Of a stretch of DNA of 64,000 nucleotides, positions 1-9,207 are shown piece by piece. The position numbers and the translations under genes were made by a program. This DNA comes from Mangrovimonas xylaniphaga. GTDB lineage: Bacteria > Bacteroidota > Bacteroidia > Flavobacteriales > Flavobacteriaceae. The stretch covers positions 868,001-932,000 of the forward strand of contig NZ_LBIP01000013.1 in assembly GCF_001280435.1 (NCBI RefSeq). The letters run 5' to 3'. Under the pieces are notes generated by a model that was not told where the DNA came from, did no database searches, and saw only the letters and a list, made by a program, of their open reading frames with translations. Each line of letters starts with the position of its first letter. Position 1 is the first letter of the stretch.

Positions 1-132
1 CCAATGAGGTGGATCAGGTATAAAAAATGCCTCCACCCCATCAATTTGATCGAATAAAGCCTTAGTTCCGAGATTATAAAAGGCATTTCCTATATTTGAA
101 CTCCAAGACCCTCCTATATATGCAATTTTCAT
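1..132 (-). CDS. Polysaccharide pyruvyl transferase-like protein, N-terminal fragment (cut by window edge)
   Basis: An open frame of 44 codons starts at the ATG at 132 and runs off the left edge without a stop. It begins MKIAYIGGSWSSNIGNAF, with a Gly-rich first strand/loop followed by SNIGNAFYNLG, which resembles the start of polysaccharide pyruvyl transferase family proteins. Those transfer pyruvate from phosphoenolpyruvate to sugar hydroxyls, giving acidic ketals on surface glycans. It lies 28 bp downstream of a sulfotransferase gene on the same strand, inside the glycan locus, which fits. Only the first strand-loop-helix is visible, so the family call is tentative; another Rossmann-like glycan enzyme is possible. 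Confidence 0.55.
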   Translation of the reverse strand, partial: MKIAYIGGSWSSNIGNAFYNLGTKALFDQIDGVEAFFIPDPPHW

Positions 133-160
133 TATTTTTTCCTGTGATATATTTTAAAAT

Positions 161-1063
161 TTATAAACTCCAAAATTCCTTTGTTTTATTGTTATAATTC
201 AAAAACTCCTCAGCATCTCCCTTAATAAAGTCTTTAAATTCCCGTAAAATATCTGAATTATAATTGATCTCTGGATACGCAATTTCTTTTATAGTTTGAG
301 CACTCAATTGTTTCCTTATTCCACTAGGAATTAATTTATTTAACCCAAAATTAGAAAGAGTTCGTTTAAAACTCCCAAAAGCATCATAAGTTCTTTCTCC
401 CGTGTTTTCCTTTTTAAGGATTGCAACTTCCGTTAAATTCTCCTCTAAATCTAAAAACTGTAAAACCTTATTTACTTCTTCCTTCTGATTATGCTTCCAA
501 TCTTCTAAAAAAGTAACATGTATTTTGTCTTTAGAAAAAAACTCTCGATAAGCATTTAATTGAAAATTATATCTATTAACATCCCATTGTTTTACTTCAT
601 ACTGATTTTTCAACCAATATTCAAATCCCCTAGCTGCCCAACCATATTCTATTTTCCAATCTTTAGATTTTGAATCTAATATTTCAGATGCTGCATATTG
701 CATTTTCCATGCAGATATTTGACGCTGTATAGGGTTTCTTACCATATAAATGAGTCGCATTTCAGGATTAAACTCATAAATCCTTTGAGCAGTTTTAGAA
801 GATCTTGTTCGATCTGTATATGACGGGGTTGCTTCACCTACAATTGCTTCCCCTCTAAAATGCCCAAAAGCCTTTTTATACCATTCCCAACCCTTTTCAT
901 AATTAGGGTTTGGCTTAAAATCAATGGTATCCTGAAAAAAACAGACTTCTTTAGGGGTACTCATACATACATCTAGGTGCTCATCTAATATAGATGCTAA
1001 AGTTGTTGTTCCACATTTAGCTGCTCCAATAATAATTAAATTAGGCTTCTTTATATTTTTCAT
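161..1063 (-). CDS. Sulfotransferase family protein (1 of 4)
   Basis: This 300-residue protein probably moves a sulfuryl group from PAPS to a sugar hydroxyl in the cytoplasm or at the inner membrane. The N-terminal 5'-phosphosulfate loop is GAAKCGTTT (residues 13-21). A 3'-phosphate-binding segment VRNPIQRQISAW follows at 108-119, with the expected Arg109 and Ser117. This layout matches the Sulfotransfer_1/3 families (heparan N-sulfotransferase-like). It starts at an ATG. It lies 28 bp upstream of the pyruvyltransferase-like gene and 84 bp downstream of the next sulfotransferase. The acceptor sugar cannot be deduced. The loop reads AKCGTTT, unlike the MPRSGTT loop of the copy at 4907, so the two are probably not recent duplicates. 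Confidence 0.85.
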   Translation of the reverse strand: MKNIKKPNLIIIGAAKCGTTTLASILDEHLDVCMSTPKEVCFFQDTIDFKPNPNYEKGWEWYKKAFGHFRGEAIVGEATPSYTDRTRSSKTAQRIYEFNPEMRLIYMVRNPIQRQISAWKMQYAASEILDSKSKDWKIEYGWAARGFEYWLKNQYEVKQWDVNRYNFQLNAYREFFSKDKIHVTFLEDWKHNQKEEVNKVLQFLDLEENLTEVAILKKENTGERTYDAFGSFKRTLSNFGLNKLIPSGIRKQLSAQTIKEIAYPEINYNSDILREFKDFIKGDAEEFLNYNNKTKEFWSL

Positions 1064-1147
1064 AAGCCCAAAAATAATATGTTTTATCGGTTTTAACTAA
1101 AAAGATTACATTCGAAGTTCTATATTTCGTAATTCATTATAAAAACA

Positions 1148-1984
1148 TTATAATCGTAATCGTTGAGTGTAATTATTTACCCTTTCCAAAAAAGACTGTA
1201 AAGGAGTTAGACTATATTTCCGTAGCAGATTCTTCCGGCAAATTCTATTTCTAATTTTTTCAAGCTCATCCCAAAACTCTTTGTGAAATTTATCTGATTT
1301 AGTCAAAACTGCGTTCCAAAGCTCAAAATCATTATTCTTAATTTGCTTCAAAACTAATTCTAATTGACTCTCTAACTTAAAGTATTTTTCCTTCTTCACT
1401 TTTGGCCCTTCATTTCTTATAACGTAACTACAGTCTTTAAATTCTTTTGGAAAGCGATACTCCAATATAGCACAAGAAATAAGAAAACACTCAGTTGGAA
1501 AGATTAATATATTGTCGTTTTCTATCAATTCATCTATACTCGATATGTTAGTCCCACTAACTAGATATCGAAATTGGTATGATGCAAATTTCACAAGCTC
1601 ATCTTCATTCCTAATTAACTTATAAATAAACTCCTCATAACTTGAAGCCGCATAAACTCCCTTAACCTTTAATCTGAGTGTTTTTAAATAATGATATTCT
1701 GAACGCAATCGATCAATTGGATTTCTCACATAAGAAATAGCATACAAATTAAGCTTATCTATTTTATTCCAAGGCAAGTTAAATCTAACTCTATGCCCTC
1801 CAAACGCTTTAACACACTCATTGTCGATAACAAATCTTTTAATAGCTTCCGAACTTAAGGGACTTTCAGTTATACCTAGCGAAGAAACATGAACAAAACT
1901 ACGTCCAAAATTGCGTTCTAATATTTGATAAAATGAAGTGCCTGCTGTTTTTGGAATGTGAGCGAAAGCATAAAAGTTTTTCAT
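1148..1984 (-). CDS. Sulfotransferase family 2-like protein (2 of 4)
   Basis: This 278-residue protein has the HIPKTAGTS loop (residues 9-17) typical of the Sulfotransfer_2 (chondroitin/heparan 2-O- and 4-O-sulfotransferase-like) family. The PAPS 3'-phosphate motif VRNPIDRLRSEYHYL sits at 86-100 (Arg87, Ser95). The C-terminal third is Lys/Arg rich with no recognisable extra domain. The ATG abuts the stop of the upstream GT2 gene with no gap, so the two are almost certainly co-transcribed and translationally linked. Its regiospecificity and acceptor are unknown. The family assignment is firm; the role in sulfating the glycan built by neighbouring genes is inferred from context. Confidence 0.82.
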   Translation of the reverse strand: MKNFYAFAHIPKTAGTSFYQILERNFGRSFVHVSSLGITESPLSSEAIKRFVIDNECVKAFGGHRVRFNLPWNKIDKLNLYAISYVRNPIDRLRSEYHYLKTLRLKVKGVYAASSYEEFIYKLIRNEDELVKFASYQFRYLVSGTNISSIDELIENDNILIFPTECFLISCAILEYRFPKEFKDCSYVIRNEGPKVKKEKYFKLESQLELVLKQIKNNDFELWNAVLTKSDKFHKEFWDELEKIRNRICRKNLLRKYSLTPLQSFLERVNNYTQRLRL

Positions 1985-2914
1985 CTAGAGGAATAGTGTT
2001 TTTATTACATTAAAAACAGGAAAACCCAATATTCTTCTTAAACTCATAGACAATGAGTTGGGAGAATTATGTAGATGTAAATTAAGAAGCTCCCAATATT
2101 CCCTATTAGATTTAGAAATATGAAATCTATCGTTTAGCGACTCAAGAAGCCTAAATACTGATTCATGTTGTCTTTTCGACATTTTTCCCACTGAACTTAT
2201 CCATCGAACATTTGATTTCACAACTTCAAGCACCCCTTTAACATACTTATCCGAATTGGTATGGTCCCTTGAATTATCAAGGATACGATACACTGCCCCA
2301 CAATAATCAGTAAAAACAACTTCCCTTTGATATGTAAGCTTAAACCAAAATGCGGTATCCTCTGAAACATATTTATCCAATGTTTCATCCCAAAGGTTTT
2401 GTAAATTCAAAATACTGCGTTTGATTATAGCTGCATGTAAAATCCATGGAGCATAAGCCACTGCCGTGTCCTCTATACAGTTAGTTCTTTCCAAAATCCC
2501 TGAAGAAATAGGCTTTCCTATTTTTCCATTCTGTAGTTTACACCAACGGCCAACAATCACTTCACTCTCTTTATTTTCTTTAACAATTTCAGCAAGTTTC
2601 AAAAGGTAGTTTTGTTTCAAAAGGTCATCGCCATCAAGAAATAAAACCCAATCTCCTGTAGCATAATTTAAAGCATAGTTTCTACTCGCACCCGGTCCTT
2701 GCCTATTTATGAATTTTTTAAGTATTATATTATTACTACCCTTAAAGCTTCCCAAAACATCTTCTAACACTTTGAAACTAGAATCTGATGAATTATTATC
2801 TATTATAATTAATTCCCAATCTTTATAAGATTGCTTAAAAACTGAATCAATTGTTTTCCAAACATAGTTTTCTTTGTTATAAACAGTAACCAAAATAGAA
2901 AAAGTTGCCTTCAT
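1985..2914 (-). CDS. Glycosyltransferase family 2
   Basis: This 309-residue GT-A fold enzyme probably adds a sugar from a nucleotide donor to a lipid-linked glycan at the cytoplasmic face of the inner membrane. The N-terminus FSILVTVYNKENYVWKTIDS and the strand ELIIIDNNSSDSS (35-47) are classic GT2 features. The metal-binding DxD is in FLDGDD (92-97), followed by a region with SEDTAFWFKL that resembles the acceptor/catalytic-base motif. There is no transmembrane segment. It is the first gene after a 730-bp gene-free gap, so a promoter should lie in or before that gap. Donor and linkage are not predictable. Confidence 0.85.
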   Translation of the reverse strand: MKATFSILVTVYNKENYVWKTIDSVFKQSYKDWELIIIDNNSSDSSFKVLEDVLGSFKGSNNIILKKFINRQGPGASRNYALNYATGDWVLFLDGDDLLKQNYLLKLAEIVKENKESEVIVGRWCKLQNGKIGKPISSGILERTNCIEDTAVAYAPWILHAAIIKRSILNLQNLWDETLDKYVSEDTAFWFKLTYQREVVFTDYCGAVYRILDNSRDHTNSDKYVKGVLEVVKSNVRWISSVGKMSKRQHESVFRLLESLNDRFHISKSNREYWELLNLHLHNSPNSLSMSLRRILGFPVFNVIKTLFL

Positions 2915-3644
2915 AAATCTTGCAGTTTTGTTATTAAATTGACACCTTAGAATTACCCCATGCCCAATATTTTAAATGGATTATATAGTTCTGAATTAAA
3001 GAGATGAGAAGTCCCAATTGCTAGGATTCTTCATCTAAACCAACATAAAACATTGTAATACGGCTATTACATTTAGGAAAGACAATTATTCTTATCGACT
3101 GTGTATTATCTTTGATTTCGCAAACAAACCTCCCCCCCTACAACATAAAGCAACACACTGGTAATTAATAGGTTACAGATCACTAAAATACAAAAAAAAG
3201 TCAACCTTCAATCATATTTAATACACAAAAACCTAAAAATCAGTTGATTAGACAAAACCTAAGAAGTCACAAGTCAATTAATCCAAAATTGAACTTAATT
3301 AGAAACTACACCACATATCTGAAATGTATCTACAATCTTAATTGATAAGACATTTCTAATAATTATATCCCTTGAAGTTAGGTCTTATATTAGAAGAATA
3401 TTTTAGGCATCAACCTTATTCTTTGCACTCAATTAATTGAATAGCAAACTCCTTTCTATACATCAATTAATAGCTAATGTGAATACTTTTCACAATCGTC
3501 AATCCGCAAATAACTTACCCGAAACAATTCACAAAATTTACCGCTACTGACATGATTTGGACATATCGTACATGATTGAAGAAGAAGAAGAAGAAGAAGA
3601 AGAAGAAGACAAAAAAGCTAACCATACATAGTAATAAAATATAA
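2915..3644. other. Gene-free AT-rich gap in the polysaccharide locus
   Basis: No convincing protein of useful length is encoded on either strand in these 730 bases. The stretch is very AT-rich. It contains a C7 run at about 3132-3138, a TATCTTTG octamer on the plus strand at about 3106-3113 (a match to the flavobacterial -7 element, with no clear -33 TTG and no gene behind it), and a (GAA)10 microsatellite at 3578-3607. It separates two minus-strand transcription blocks and may contain remains of a lost gene. I could not reconstruct one. Confidence 0.6.
3578..3610. repeat. (GAA)10 trinucleotide microsatellite
   Basis: Ten uninterrupted GAA units are followed by GAC. On the plus strand they fall in a 19-codon reading frame (3572-3631) that would read Met-Ile-Glu10-Asp-Lys-Lys-Ala-Asn-His-Thr. 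On the minus strand they are a (TTC)10 tract 35 bp beyond the stop of the glycosyltransferase at 3645. Such tracts change length by slippage. The little frame has no evident promoter or homologue, so I do not call it a gene. Confidence 0.9.
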
Positions 3645-4817
3645 TTAGGCAGTTAATTCCTTGATGGTATCCTTTAATATACTATGAATATTTTCTGCAT
3701 TAAGAATAGTGTCAGAAACTTTTTGAGCATTTTCACCAAACAAACGCACCAAGCTTCTGTCCTTTAGCGCCTTTTGAAAACTTCCCATGACCAGTTTGGC
3801 ATCATTTATATCACAAACAAATCCACACCTATGCTTTTCAGCAAAAATTGAAGCACTTGAATATTTGGGAGCCCAAACAAAAATTGGTTTTCCATATGGC
3901 GCATAATCAAGCCATTTAGTTGTAAAACTTGTTTGAACAAATGGCTTTTCTTCCTCTTTAAAACTCATTACCGTTAAAAAGGCATCCGCTTTTTGAAGTT
4001 CCTTCTTAAGCTCCTCAAATGGCAAAAAAGACTGGTAAATCCCTGCATTTGCCATAAGGGAAATATCATCTTTACTCCAATCATTTCCGGCAGGAAAAAT
4101 TTTTAGGCGTAAATTTTCAGATTCCATAATTTCCTTAGCTAATCTTAGCAACATCTCGCCGTAAGAACCATAGCAATTTCCTGCGTAAAGAATCGTAAAT
4201 TTCCCATTATCATTAGTCTCTAAAGCTGATTCAATTTGAGGTATGGCGTGACCAATAGGATACAACACTTTCCCATTTCTAGAACGCCCAAAAAAATCAA
4301 ACATCCCCTCACTTGTATAAAGCACCTTATCTGCAGAAGCATTTAATTTATGGTATTTCTTCATTAAAAACTTCCTAACCCAATTGTAAGGCTTACAATA
4401 TTGAGGAAAGAATAAAGACAAAGGAAAAAGATCCTGGTAATCTGCCACCAATGGCTTATTAAGTAGCTCAGCCAATTGAAGTGCAAAACCCGAATGCAGA
4501 TTATCAGGAACTGTCATTATGACATCCGGATCGAAAGCTTTCACATAATTCACTAACCCTTTTGGCATCAAATACCAATTAGAAATGAAAATAAAATTAT
4601 AGTAGTATCGTGCAAATCTTGTTTTATACAAAATTTCACCTAATTTTCGACGTTTTATTGAAAATTGGTCTTTGATATGTTCATTTTTTAGATCATAAGA
4701 AGCAATAGCGATATGGAAATCATCCCTCAACACAAAATGCCTATAAATGGCTATTCTGGCACCACAACTCGTATCCGGCAATACAGATGAAATGTAAAGT
4801 ATTTTTGGTTTGTCCAT
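3645..4817 (-). CDS. Glycosyltransferase, GT-B fold (GT4-like)
   Basis: This 390-residue protein begins KPKILYISSVLPDTSCGARIAIYRHF, the usual first strand and glycine-containing acceptor loop of GT-B glycosyltransferases. A second Rossmann half starts around FTILYAGNCYGSYGEMLLRLA (about 208-228). The region DAFLTVMSFKEEEKPFVQTSFTTKWLDY (from about residue 273) replaces the usual Ex7E donor-site helix, so the fit to GT4 is distant. It has no membrane segment. It is probably a cytoplasmic sugar transferase for the glycan made by this locus. It starts at an ATG and lies between two gene-free gaps, 89 bp after the sulfotransferase at 4907. Substrate unknown. Confidence 0.65.
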   Translation of the reverse strand: MDKPKILYISSVLPDTSCGARIAIYRHFVLRDDFHIAIASYDLKNEHIKDQFSIKRRKLGEILYKTRFARYYYNFIFISNWYLMPKGLVNYVKAFDPDVIMTVPDNLHSGFALQLAELLNKPLVADYQDLFPLSLFFPQYCKPYNWVRKFLMKKYHKLNASADKVLYTSEGMFDFFGRSRNGKVLYPIGHAIPQIESALETNDNGKFTILYAGNCYGSYGEMLLRLAKEIMESENLRLKIFPAGNDWSKDDISLMANAGIYQSFLPFEELKKELQKADAFLTVMSFKEEEKPFVQTSFTTKWLDYAPYGKPIFVWAPKYSSASIFAEKHRCGFVCDINDAKLVMGSFQKALKDRSLVRLFGENAQKVSDTILNAENIHSILKDTIKELTA

Positions 4818-4906
4818 ATTATATTGTTGTTTCCTTAAATATAAACATTCCGTAAATAACTCACCATTTAAAAAATCATTTTCGAAACGAATTTGAACTA
4901 AACAAT

Positions 4907-5809
4907 TTAAACTTGATAAAATTCCGGATACAGATTCTTTCCAAAATCAAAAGTAGTTTTCCTTATGTCATCAATTTCTGAAGAACTTAACCTATTTTTC
5001 CATGAATTAATATCAAATTTTGAATTCCGATTACGAATATGTGCACGACGATCATTTTCTGAAATGACAACATTATTATTCATAGTTTCATTAAGATAAG
5101 CCAATGTTCGATGTGTAAATTCAAGGCCAGTTTTCAAAAATAAATTTTCTGTCATATTAATTGGATCCATTATTAAATCTTCAAGTTTGATAAACCCCCA
5201 ATTTTTATAAACTTCCGCCCACTTTTCAATTACATGAATAAAAAAATTCCATATTTCACATATCTCTTCAACATCTGAATCATACTTTTGATAATTAGTT
5301 TTCCAACGATCTAAATCAAGCCCCAAACTTTCCAAACCTTGCATCAAATTTTTGTTTTCAACTAAATGTGACATTCTAAACTTCCATCCAACTCGTTGGG
5401 CGCTACAAACTATGGACGCAGGATGTTTTATTATAATGACAGGCAGCATCTCATAATTTCGATAGAAAAAATCTGCATTAAAAAAACCTATGGGATCTTT
5501 GAGTAAAATCCGTTTTGAAAACAACATAAGCTTCACATTTCCTAGAGCATATCTAAGACCATTTGCACTATTGTAATTTATCTCAGTCCAAAACCATTTT
5601 AAATCTGTTCTAAGACCTAAAGCTCTTTCCAATGAGGCACTCCTATTTTCAATATAATCATACCACCCCGTCACCTTATAATGCCAGTTTTTAACAACAG
5701 GATTAAATGGTTCAGATTTTTCATTAAACTCCCCAGAGGAAAGAAAAATTTTCCCCAACCATGTTGTACCAGATCTAGGCATTCCTGTAATAAAAATTGG
5801 AGGTTTCAT
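4907..5809 (-). CDS. Sulfotransferase family protein (3 of 4)
   Basis: This 300-residue protein has the PAPS 5'-phosphosulfate loop ITGMPRSGTTWLGKIF (residues 7-22), the form seen in carbohydrate and aryl sulfotransferases (Sulfotransfer_1/3). A 3'-phosphate site is recognisable around LPVIIIKHPASIVCSAQRVGW, where IKHP replaces VRNP but the Ser remains. The C-terminal part is basic. It belongs to a different branch from the two HIPKTAG-type copies. Neighbours are a GT-B transferase downstream and the flippase-like ABC transporter upstream. The acceptor is unknown; sulfation of the surface glycan is inferred from context. Confidence 0.83.
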   Translation of the reverse strand: MKPPIFITGMPRSGTTWLGKIFLSSGEFNEKSEPFNPVVKNWHYKVTGWYDYIENRSASLERALGLRTDLKWFWTEINYNSANGLRYALGNVKLMLFSKRILLKDPIGFFNADFFYRNYEMLPVIIIKHPASIVCSAQRVGWKFRMSHLVENKNLMQGLESLGLDLDRWKTNYQKYDSDVEEICEIWNFFIHVIEKWAEVYKNWGFIKLEDLIMDPINMTENLFLKTGLEFTHRTLAYLNETMNNNVVISENDRRAHIRNRNSKFDINSWKNRLSSSEIDDIRKTTFDFGKNLYPEFYQV

Positions 5810-5981
5810 CGGATAGTAAAGTTAATTTAACAAACAACGAATATTATATTTTTAAGCTCATATCGAACAAAAATTATCAGTTACAAAAAAGCATCAATAA
5901 ATATTTAAAATCACAATATTACTGCCTCCCTAAAAGTCAAACCGATCCTTACCTTTTTTAGTAAAAGCTTACTCTATGTAT

Positions 5982-7751
5982 TTAAAAATATGAATGACTA
6001 GAGCTATTCGTATTTGATTTCTCTATTAAATTGCCATTTGCAACTTCAAAGACCTTGGAAAAACCTTTCAAATGATCAAGATTATGAGTAATGTAAACAA
6101 TTGCCAAGTCCTTTTTCAACTCCATAATTGTTTTCGTAATCTGTTTCTGGGTATCTTGATCTAATGCAGAAGTAGCCTCATCCAATAGCAAAAAATCGAT
6201 GTTTTTATACAACTCTCTTGCTATAGATAATCTCTGCTTTTGACCACCACTTAGATTAGCACCATTCAATCCTATAACCTCATGTTCCTTTAAAGGCAAA
6301 CTATCAATAAAATCAAAAATATGCGCCTTCCTAACGGCACTACAAAATCGATCTAGATTTGCTTTTGAAGGTGTATCCCAAAAAGTAACATTATTAAAAA
6401 TTGAATCCTCAAAAATTATAGGTTCTTGAGTGATATATCCTATTCTATTTTGGTAAGAAGGTACATTAATATCAACAAGACTTGCTCCGTCAATTTTAAT
6501 ATCCCCTCCTCCAGGTCTTATTAAACCCGCAATTAAATTAATCAAAGTAGTTTTACCAGAGCCGCTTTCCCCTATAACACCTATCAATTCACCTTTATTT
6601 ACTCGAAAATTAACATTGCTTAATATAACCTTATCATTATATGCGAAAGAAACATTTTCAAAGACTACGGAATTACGAATGTCTTGAATCTCATTATCTG
6701 AAAACTGCTGTACACCTTTTTTTAATTCATTATTTAACTTATCGTAATTTTCTATAGAGCCATGAAAACTTAGAAATCTATTATAAGAACTTTGTAGAAG
6801 CACTACAGACGACAAACCTCGATAAAGAAACAATAGACTTACAATCACTGACCCTATATTACCTTTAAGAAAATATGCTTGAATACAAATAACCACTATA
6901 AGAATATAAATCAATAATGGTTCTCGGAATCCCGCAGACAAACTATCAATCTCTCCAATTTTACGATTAGTTAATTCTACTTCTATAATTTTATCTCTTA
7001 GATGTTTTGAATAATTTTTAGTTCTATTGGTCGCTTTAAGATATTTAAAATTGGCCACAAATTGAATCACCAAACTTTGTAAACTATTTTGCTCTGAAAC
7101 GAGACATAAAGACAGTTGTTTGGTCTTTTTATAAAACATTCTAAACAAGAAATTAGTCAAGCCTCCTCCAAGCATAACCATAATGGCGAAAGTGGGGTTG
7201 GCAAAAAAAGCCAAAGCCAAGTAAGTAATCAACAATATTAAATTCTGGAACATAGCACTATAGCTATAGAAACCTTGGGCCAAACGCCATACTTCTCCCG
7301 TCATAGCATTTTGCAATCGCCCAGAACTGTGATTTATAAAAAAACTGTAATTTAAATTAGTAAGATTTCTTAATAATTGCAATCTCGCGTTCCTTATTAG
7401 TTTTTGATTGTACACTACTCTTAAAAATTGTTCGAGCCATTTAGCAATCCCTTTTAACGTAAAAAAGAAAGCTATAACAGATAAAACAACTATTAAATTC
7501 AATTCTAGTCCAAAAGAATTTAGGCCATCAATTAAGAATCTTAAATTACCAATCATCTCAGGATTAATCTTCCGATCATCCCCAGAAACAAGTTGTAATA
7601 AAGGCACAAACATAGCAAGACCTAGACCATCCAACAACCCGACTAACAAGCTCATAGCTAGCATCCAAATAATTGAAAACCCAAGAAACCTGTAATAAAA
7701 AGCTAGACTCGAAAAATTATGTTTCAGTAATTCTTTTATTTGTGATTTCAT
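5982..7751 (-). CDS. ABC transporter, fused permease-ATPase (lipid-linked oligosaccharide flippase type)
   Basis: This is a half-transporter of 589 residues from the ATG at 7751; an in-frame TTG lies six codons upstream. About six membrane helices occupy residues 20-320. The nucleotide-binding domain follows, with Walker A GESGSGKTT (about 394-402), signature LSGGQ (about 500-504), Walker B FLLLDE (about 520-525) and a final ITH switch. The layout matches MsbA/PglK-type exporters, which work as homodimers and flip lipid-linked glycans across the inner membrane. Its place between glycosyltransferases suggests it flips an intermediate of this locus. That would be a second export route beside the Wzm/Wzt pair at 11991-14206. 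Lipid or peptide export cannot be excluded. Confidence 0.82.
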   Translation of the reverse strand: MKSQIKELLKHNFSSLAFYYRFLGFSIIWMLAMSLLVGLLDGLGLAMFVPLLQLVSGDDRKINPEMIGNLRFLIDGLNSFGLELNLIVVLSVIAFFFTLKGIAKWLEQFLRVVYNQKLIRNARLQLLRNLTNLNYSFFINHSSGRLQNAMTGEVWRLAQGFYSYSAMFQNLILLITYLALAFFANPTFAIMVMLGGGLTNFLFRMFYKKTKQLSLCLVSEQNSLQSLVIQFVANFKYLKATNRTKNYSKHLRDKIIEVELTNRKIGEIDSLSAGFREPLLIYILIVVICIQAYFLKGNIGSVIVSLLFLYRGLSSVVLLQSSYNRFLSFHGSIENYDKLNNELKKGVQQFSDNEIQDIRNSVVFENVSFAYNDKVILSNVNFRVNKGELIGVIGESGSGKTTLINLIAGLIRPGGGDIKIDGASLVDINVPSYQNRIGYITQEPIIFEDSIFNNVTFWDTPSKANLDRFCSAVRKAHIFDFIDSLPLKEHEVIGLNGANLSGGQKQRLSIARELYKNIDFLLLDEATSALDQDTQKQITKTIMELKKDLAIVYITHNLDHLKGFSKVFEVANGNLIEKSNTNSSSHSYF

Positions 7752-8327
7752 AGAGCAACAAGTTCTCAACTAATTTTTTTTTCATTCAAAATAAAGCAAT
7801 TCTCTGATTTCTTAACAAAACGGTTATTCAATGTCCTAAACCTTGTTAGATCTTAACTTACTAGAATAGACAAAGACTAAACGTAAACCTTTAATTAACT
7901 CAATTATTAAATTTCACCCCCGCCAAGGAGATTACTTTTTAGTATATTTAACAATATCACTTTTTCTTTCTGTATATAACCTCTTGGTATAAATTTTAGA
8001 AAAAGCCCTCCCGACGAGCCTAATAATTATTCCTTCATAGCTTAATTACTCCCCAATATTTTAAAACAATATTGTGTTGCGAAAAAACAATATTAAAACA
8101 AACGAAAATCAACAACTTAACCTATCCTTTTGAAAATGCAAAGCTTACTAAATTTATCAGTCCTAGAGATGAAGTCCTTTTTATTTAATCGAATAAGTTT
8201 TCTAAGACAAGTTTTTTTTCTAATTCCGATTAATCAATTTTACCAAAAAAAAACTCAATCACCTAACACTAAGATAATTATTTTAGTAAAAGCACAATAA
8301 TAAGCTACGTAAAAAATCTTAGCCTTG
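7752..8327. other. Gene-free AT-rich gap
   Basis: These 576 bases between the flippase-like gene and the next GT2 gene hold no convincing coding frame. The only structure I see is a cluster of AACAATATT-like words with inverted partners at about 8055-8095. No promoter or terminator of good quality is visible. Together with the gap at 2915-3644 it suggests past gene loss or rearrangement in this part of the locus. Confidence 0.5.
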
Positions 8328-9194
8328 CTACCTGAAATATTCAAATAATGGTTTTATTGAATGTGAGTGAAGACATAAAATCACTAAAATATTTGCCCTA
8401 AACCTAGTGGAGCTAACATTTTTTATCAAACTGACATTAAAATGATTCAGCAAATATTTCTTTTCTTCTAAACCAGACAAATACCGAAGTGCTAAAATTC
8501 TAGTCTGGTAATATTTATCATAGTTAAATTCATCCCTATTCAGTGAATTGGATACTTGATGTTCATCCCAAGAAGAACGATAATACATATTACACTCCTT
8601 GTTTTGCAAAAAAATAATTCCTTTAGCCAATGCTTTAACATTTAACAGCCAATCCTGCCATTTCATGATACCTTCATCAAAACCACCAACGCCAACAATG
8701 GCCTCTTTCTTCCAAAAAACAGCAGAAGTCAACCATGAACATTTTCTCTCAAGATAGCCTGCTAAATTTATTTCAAAATCATGATTCCTTTCCTTACCTA
8801 AAGATATGTCATGTTTAAATTCTATGATTCGGGAAATCATTGCATCTGCTTCAGAACTATTCAAAGCATTTAATTGAGACTCCAAAAAATTATCGCTAAG
8901 TATATCATCTGAGTCTAAAAAAACGACATATTCAGCCTCAGCTTCTTTTAAACCCATATTCCTACAGGTATTTGCTCCTTTGGGAAGTCGATTCCTATGA
9001 ATTAGTCTAAATCGACTATCTTGGGAGATATACTGCTTTACAATTGTAATTGTATTATCAGTTGAACCATCATCTACAATTATACAATCAAACTCCGGCA
9101 ATGATTGACGGGATACGGATTGAAGAGTCTCTAAAATAACACTTTCCCTATTGTATAAGGGGATAATTACAGATACCAATGAAAAATTGCTCAT
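8328..9194 (-). CDS. Glycosyltransferase family 2
   Basis: This 288-residue GT-A enzyme starts MSNFSLVSVIIPLYNRE, followed by DCIIVDDGSTDNT (about residues 35-47) for the nucleotide and VVFLDSDDIL (about 90-99) as the metal-binding DxD. The segment GIMKWQDWLLNVKA is the usual acceptor-side ED-like motif in altered form. It is soluble, with no membrane helix, and acts presumably at the inner leaflet on a lipid-linked glycan. It is the last gene of the block transcribed from wzm onward, 13 bp after the next GT2 gene. Donor unknown. Confidence 0.85.
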   Translation of the reverse strand: MSNFSLVSVIIPLYNRESVILETLQSVSRQSLPEFDCIIVDDGSTDNTITIVKQYISQDSRFRLIHRNRLPKGANTCRNMGLKEAEAEYVVFLDSDDILSDNFLESQLNALNSSEADAMISRIIEFKHDISLGKERNHDFEINLAGYLERKCSWLTSAVFWKKEAIVGVGGFDEGIMKWQDWLLNVKALAKGIIFLQNKECNMYYRSSWDEHQVSNSLNRDEFNYDKYYQTRILALRYLSGLEEKKYLLNHFNVSLIKNVSSTRFRANILVILCLHSHSIKPLFEYFR

Positions 9195-9207
9195 AGGAAG
9201 ATCTTAT

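Noticed and set aside
3106-3113. TATCTTTG as a functional plus-strand promoter in the gap
   Set aside because: There is no -33 TTG at the right distance and no plus-strand gene downstream.
3572-3631. The 19-codon Glu-rich frame as a gene
   Set aside because: It consists almost wholly of a microsatellite, and no promoter or homologue can be supported.
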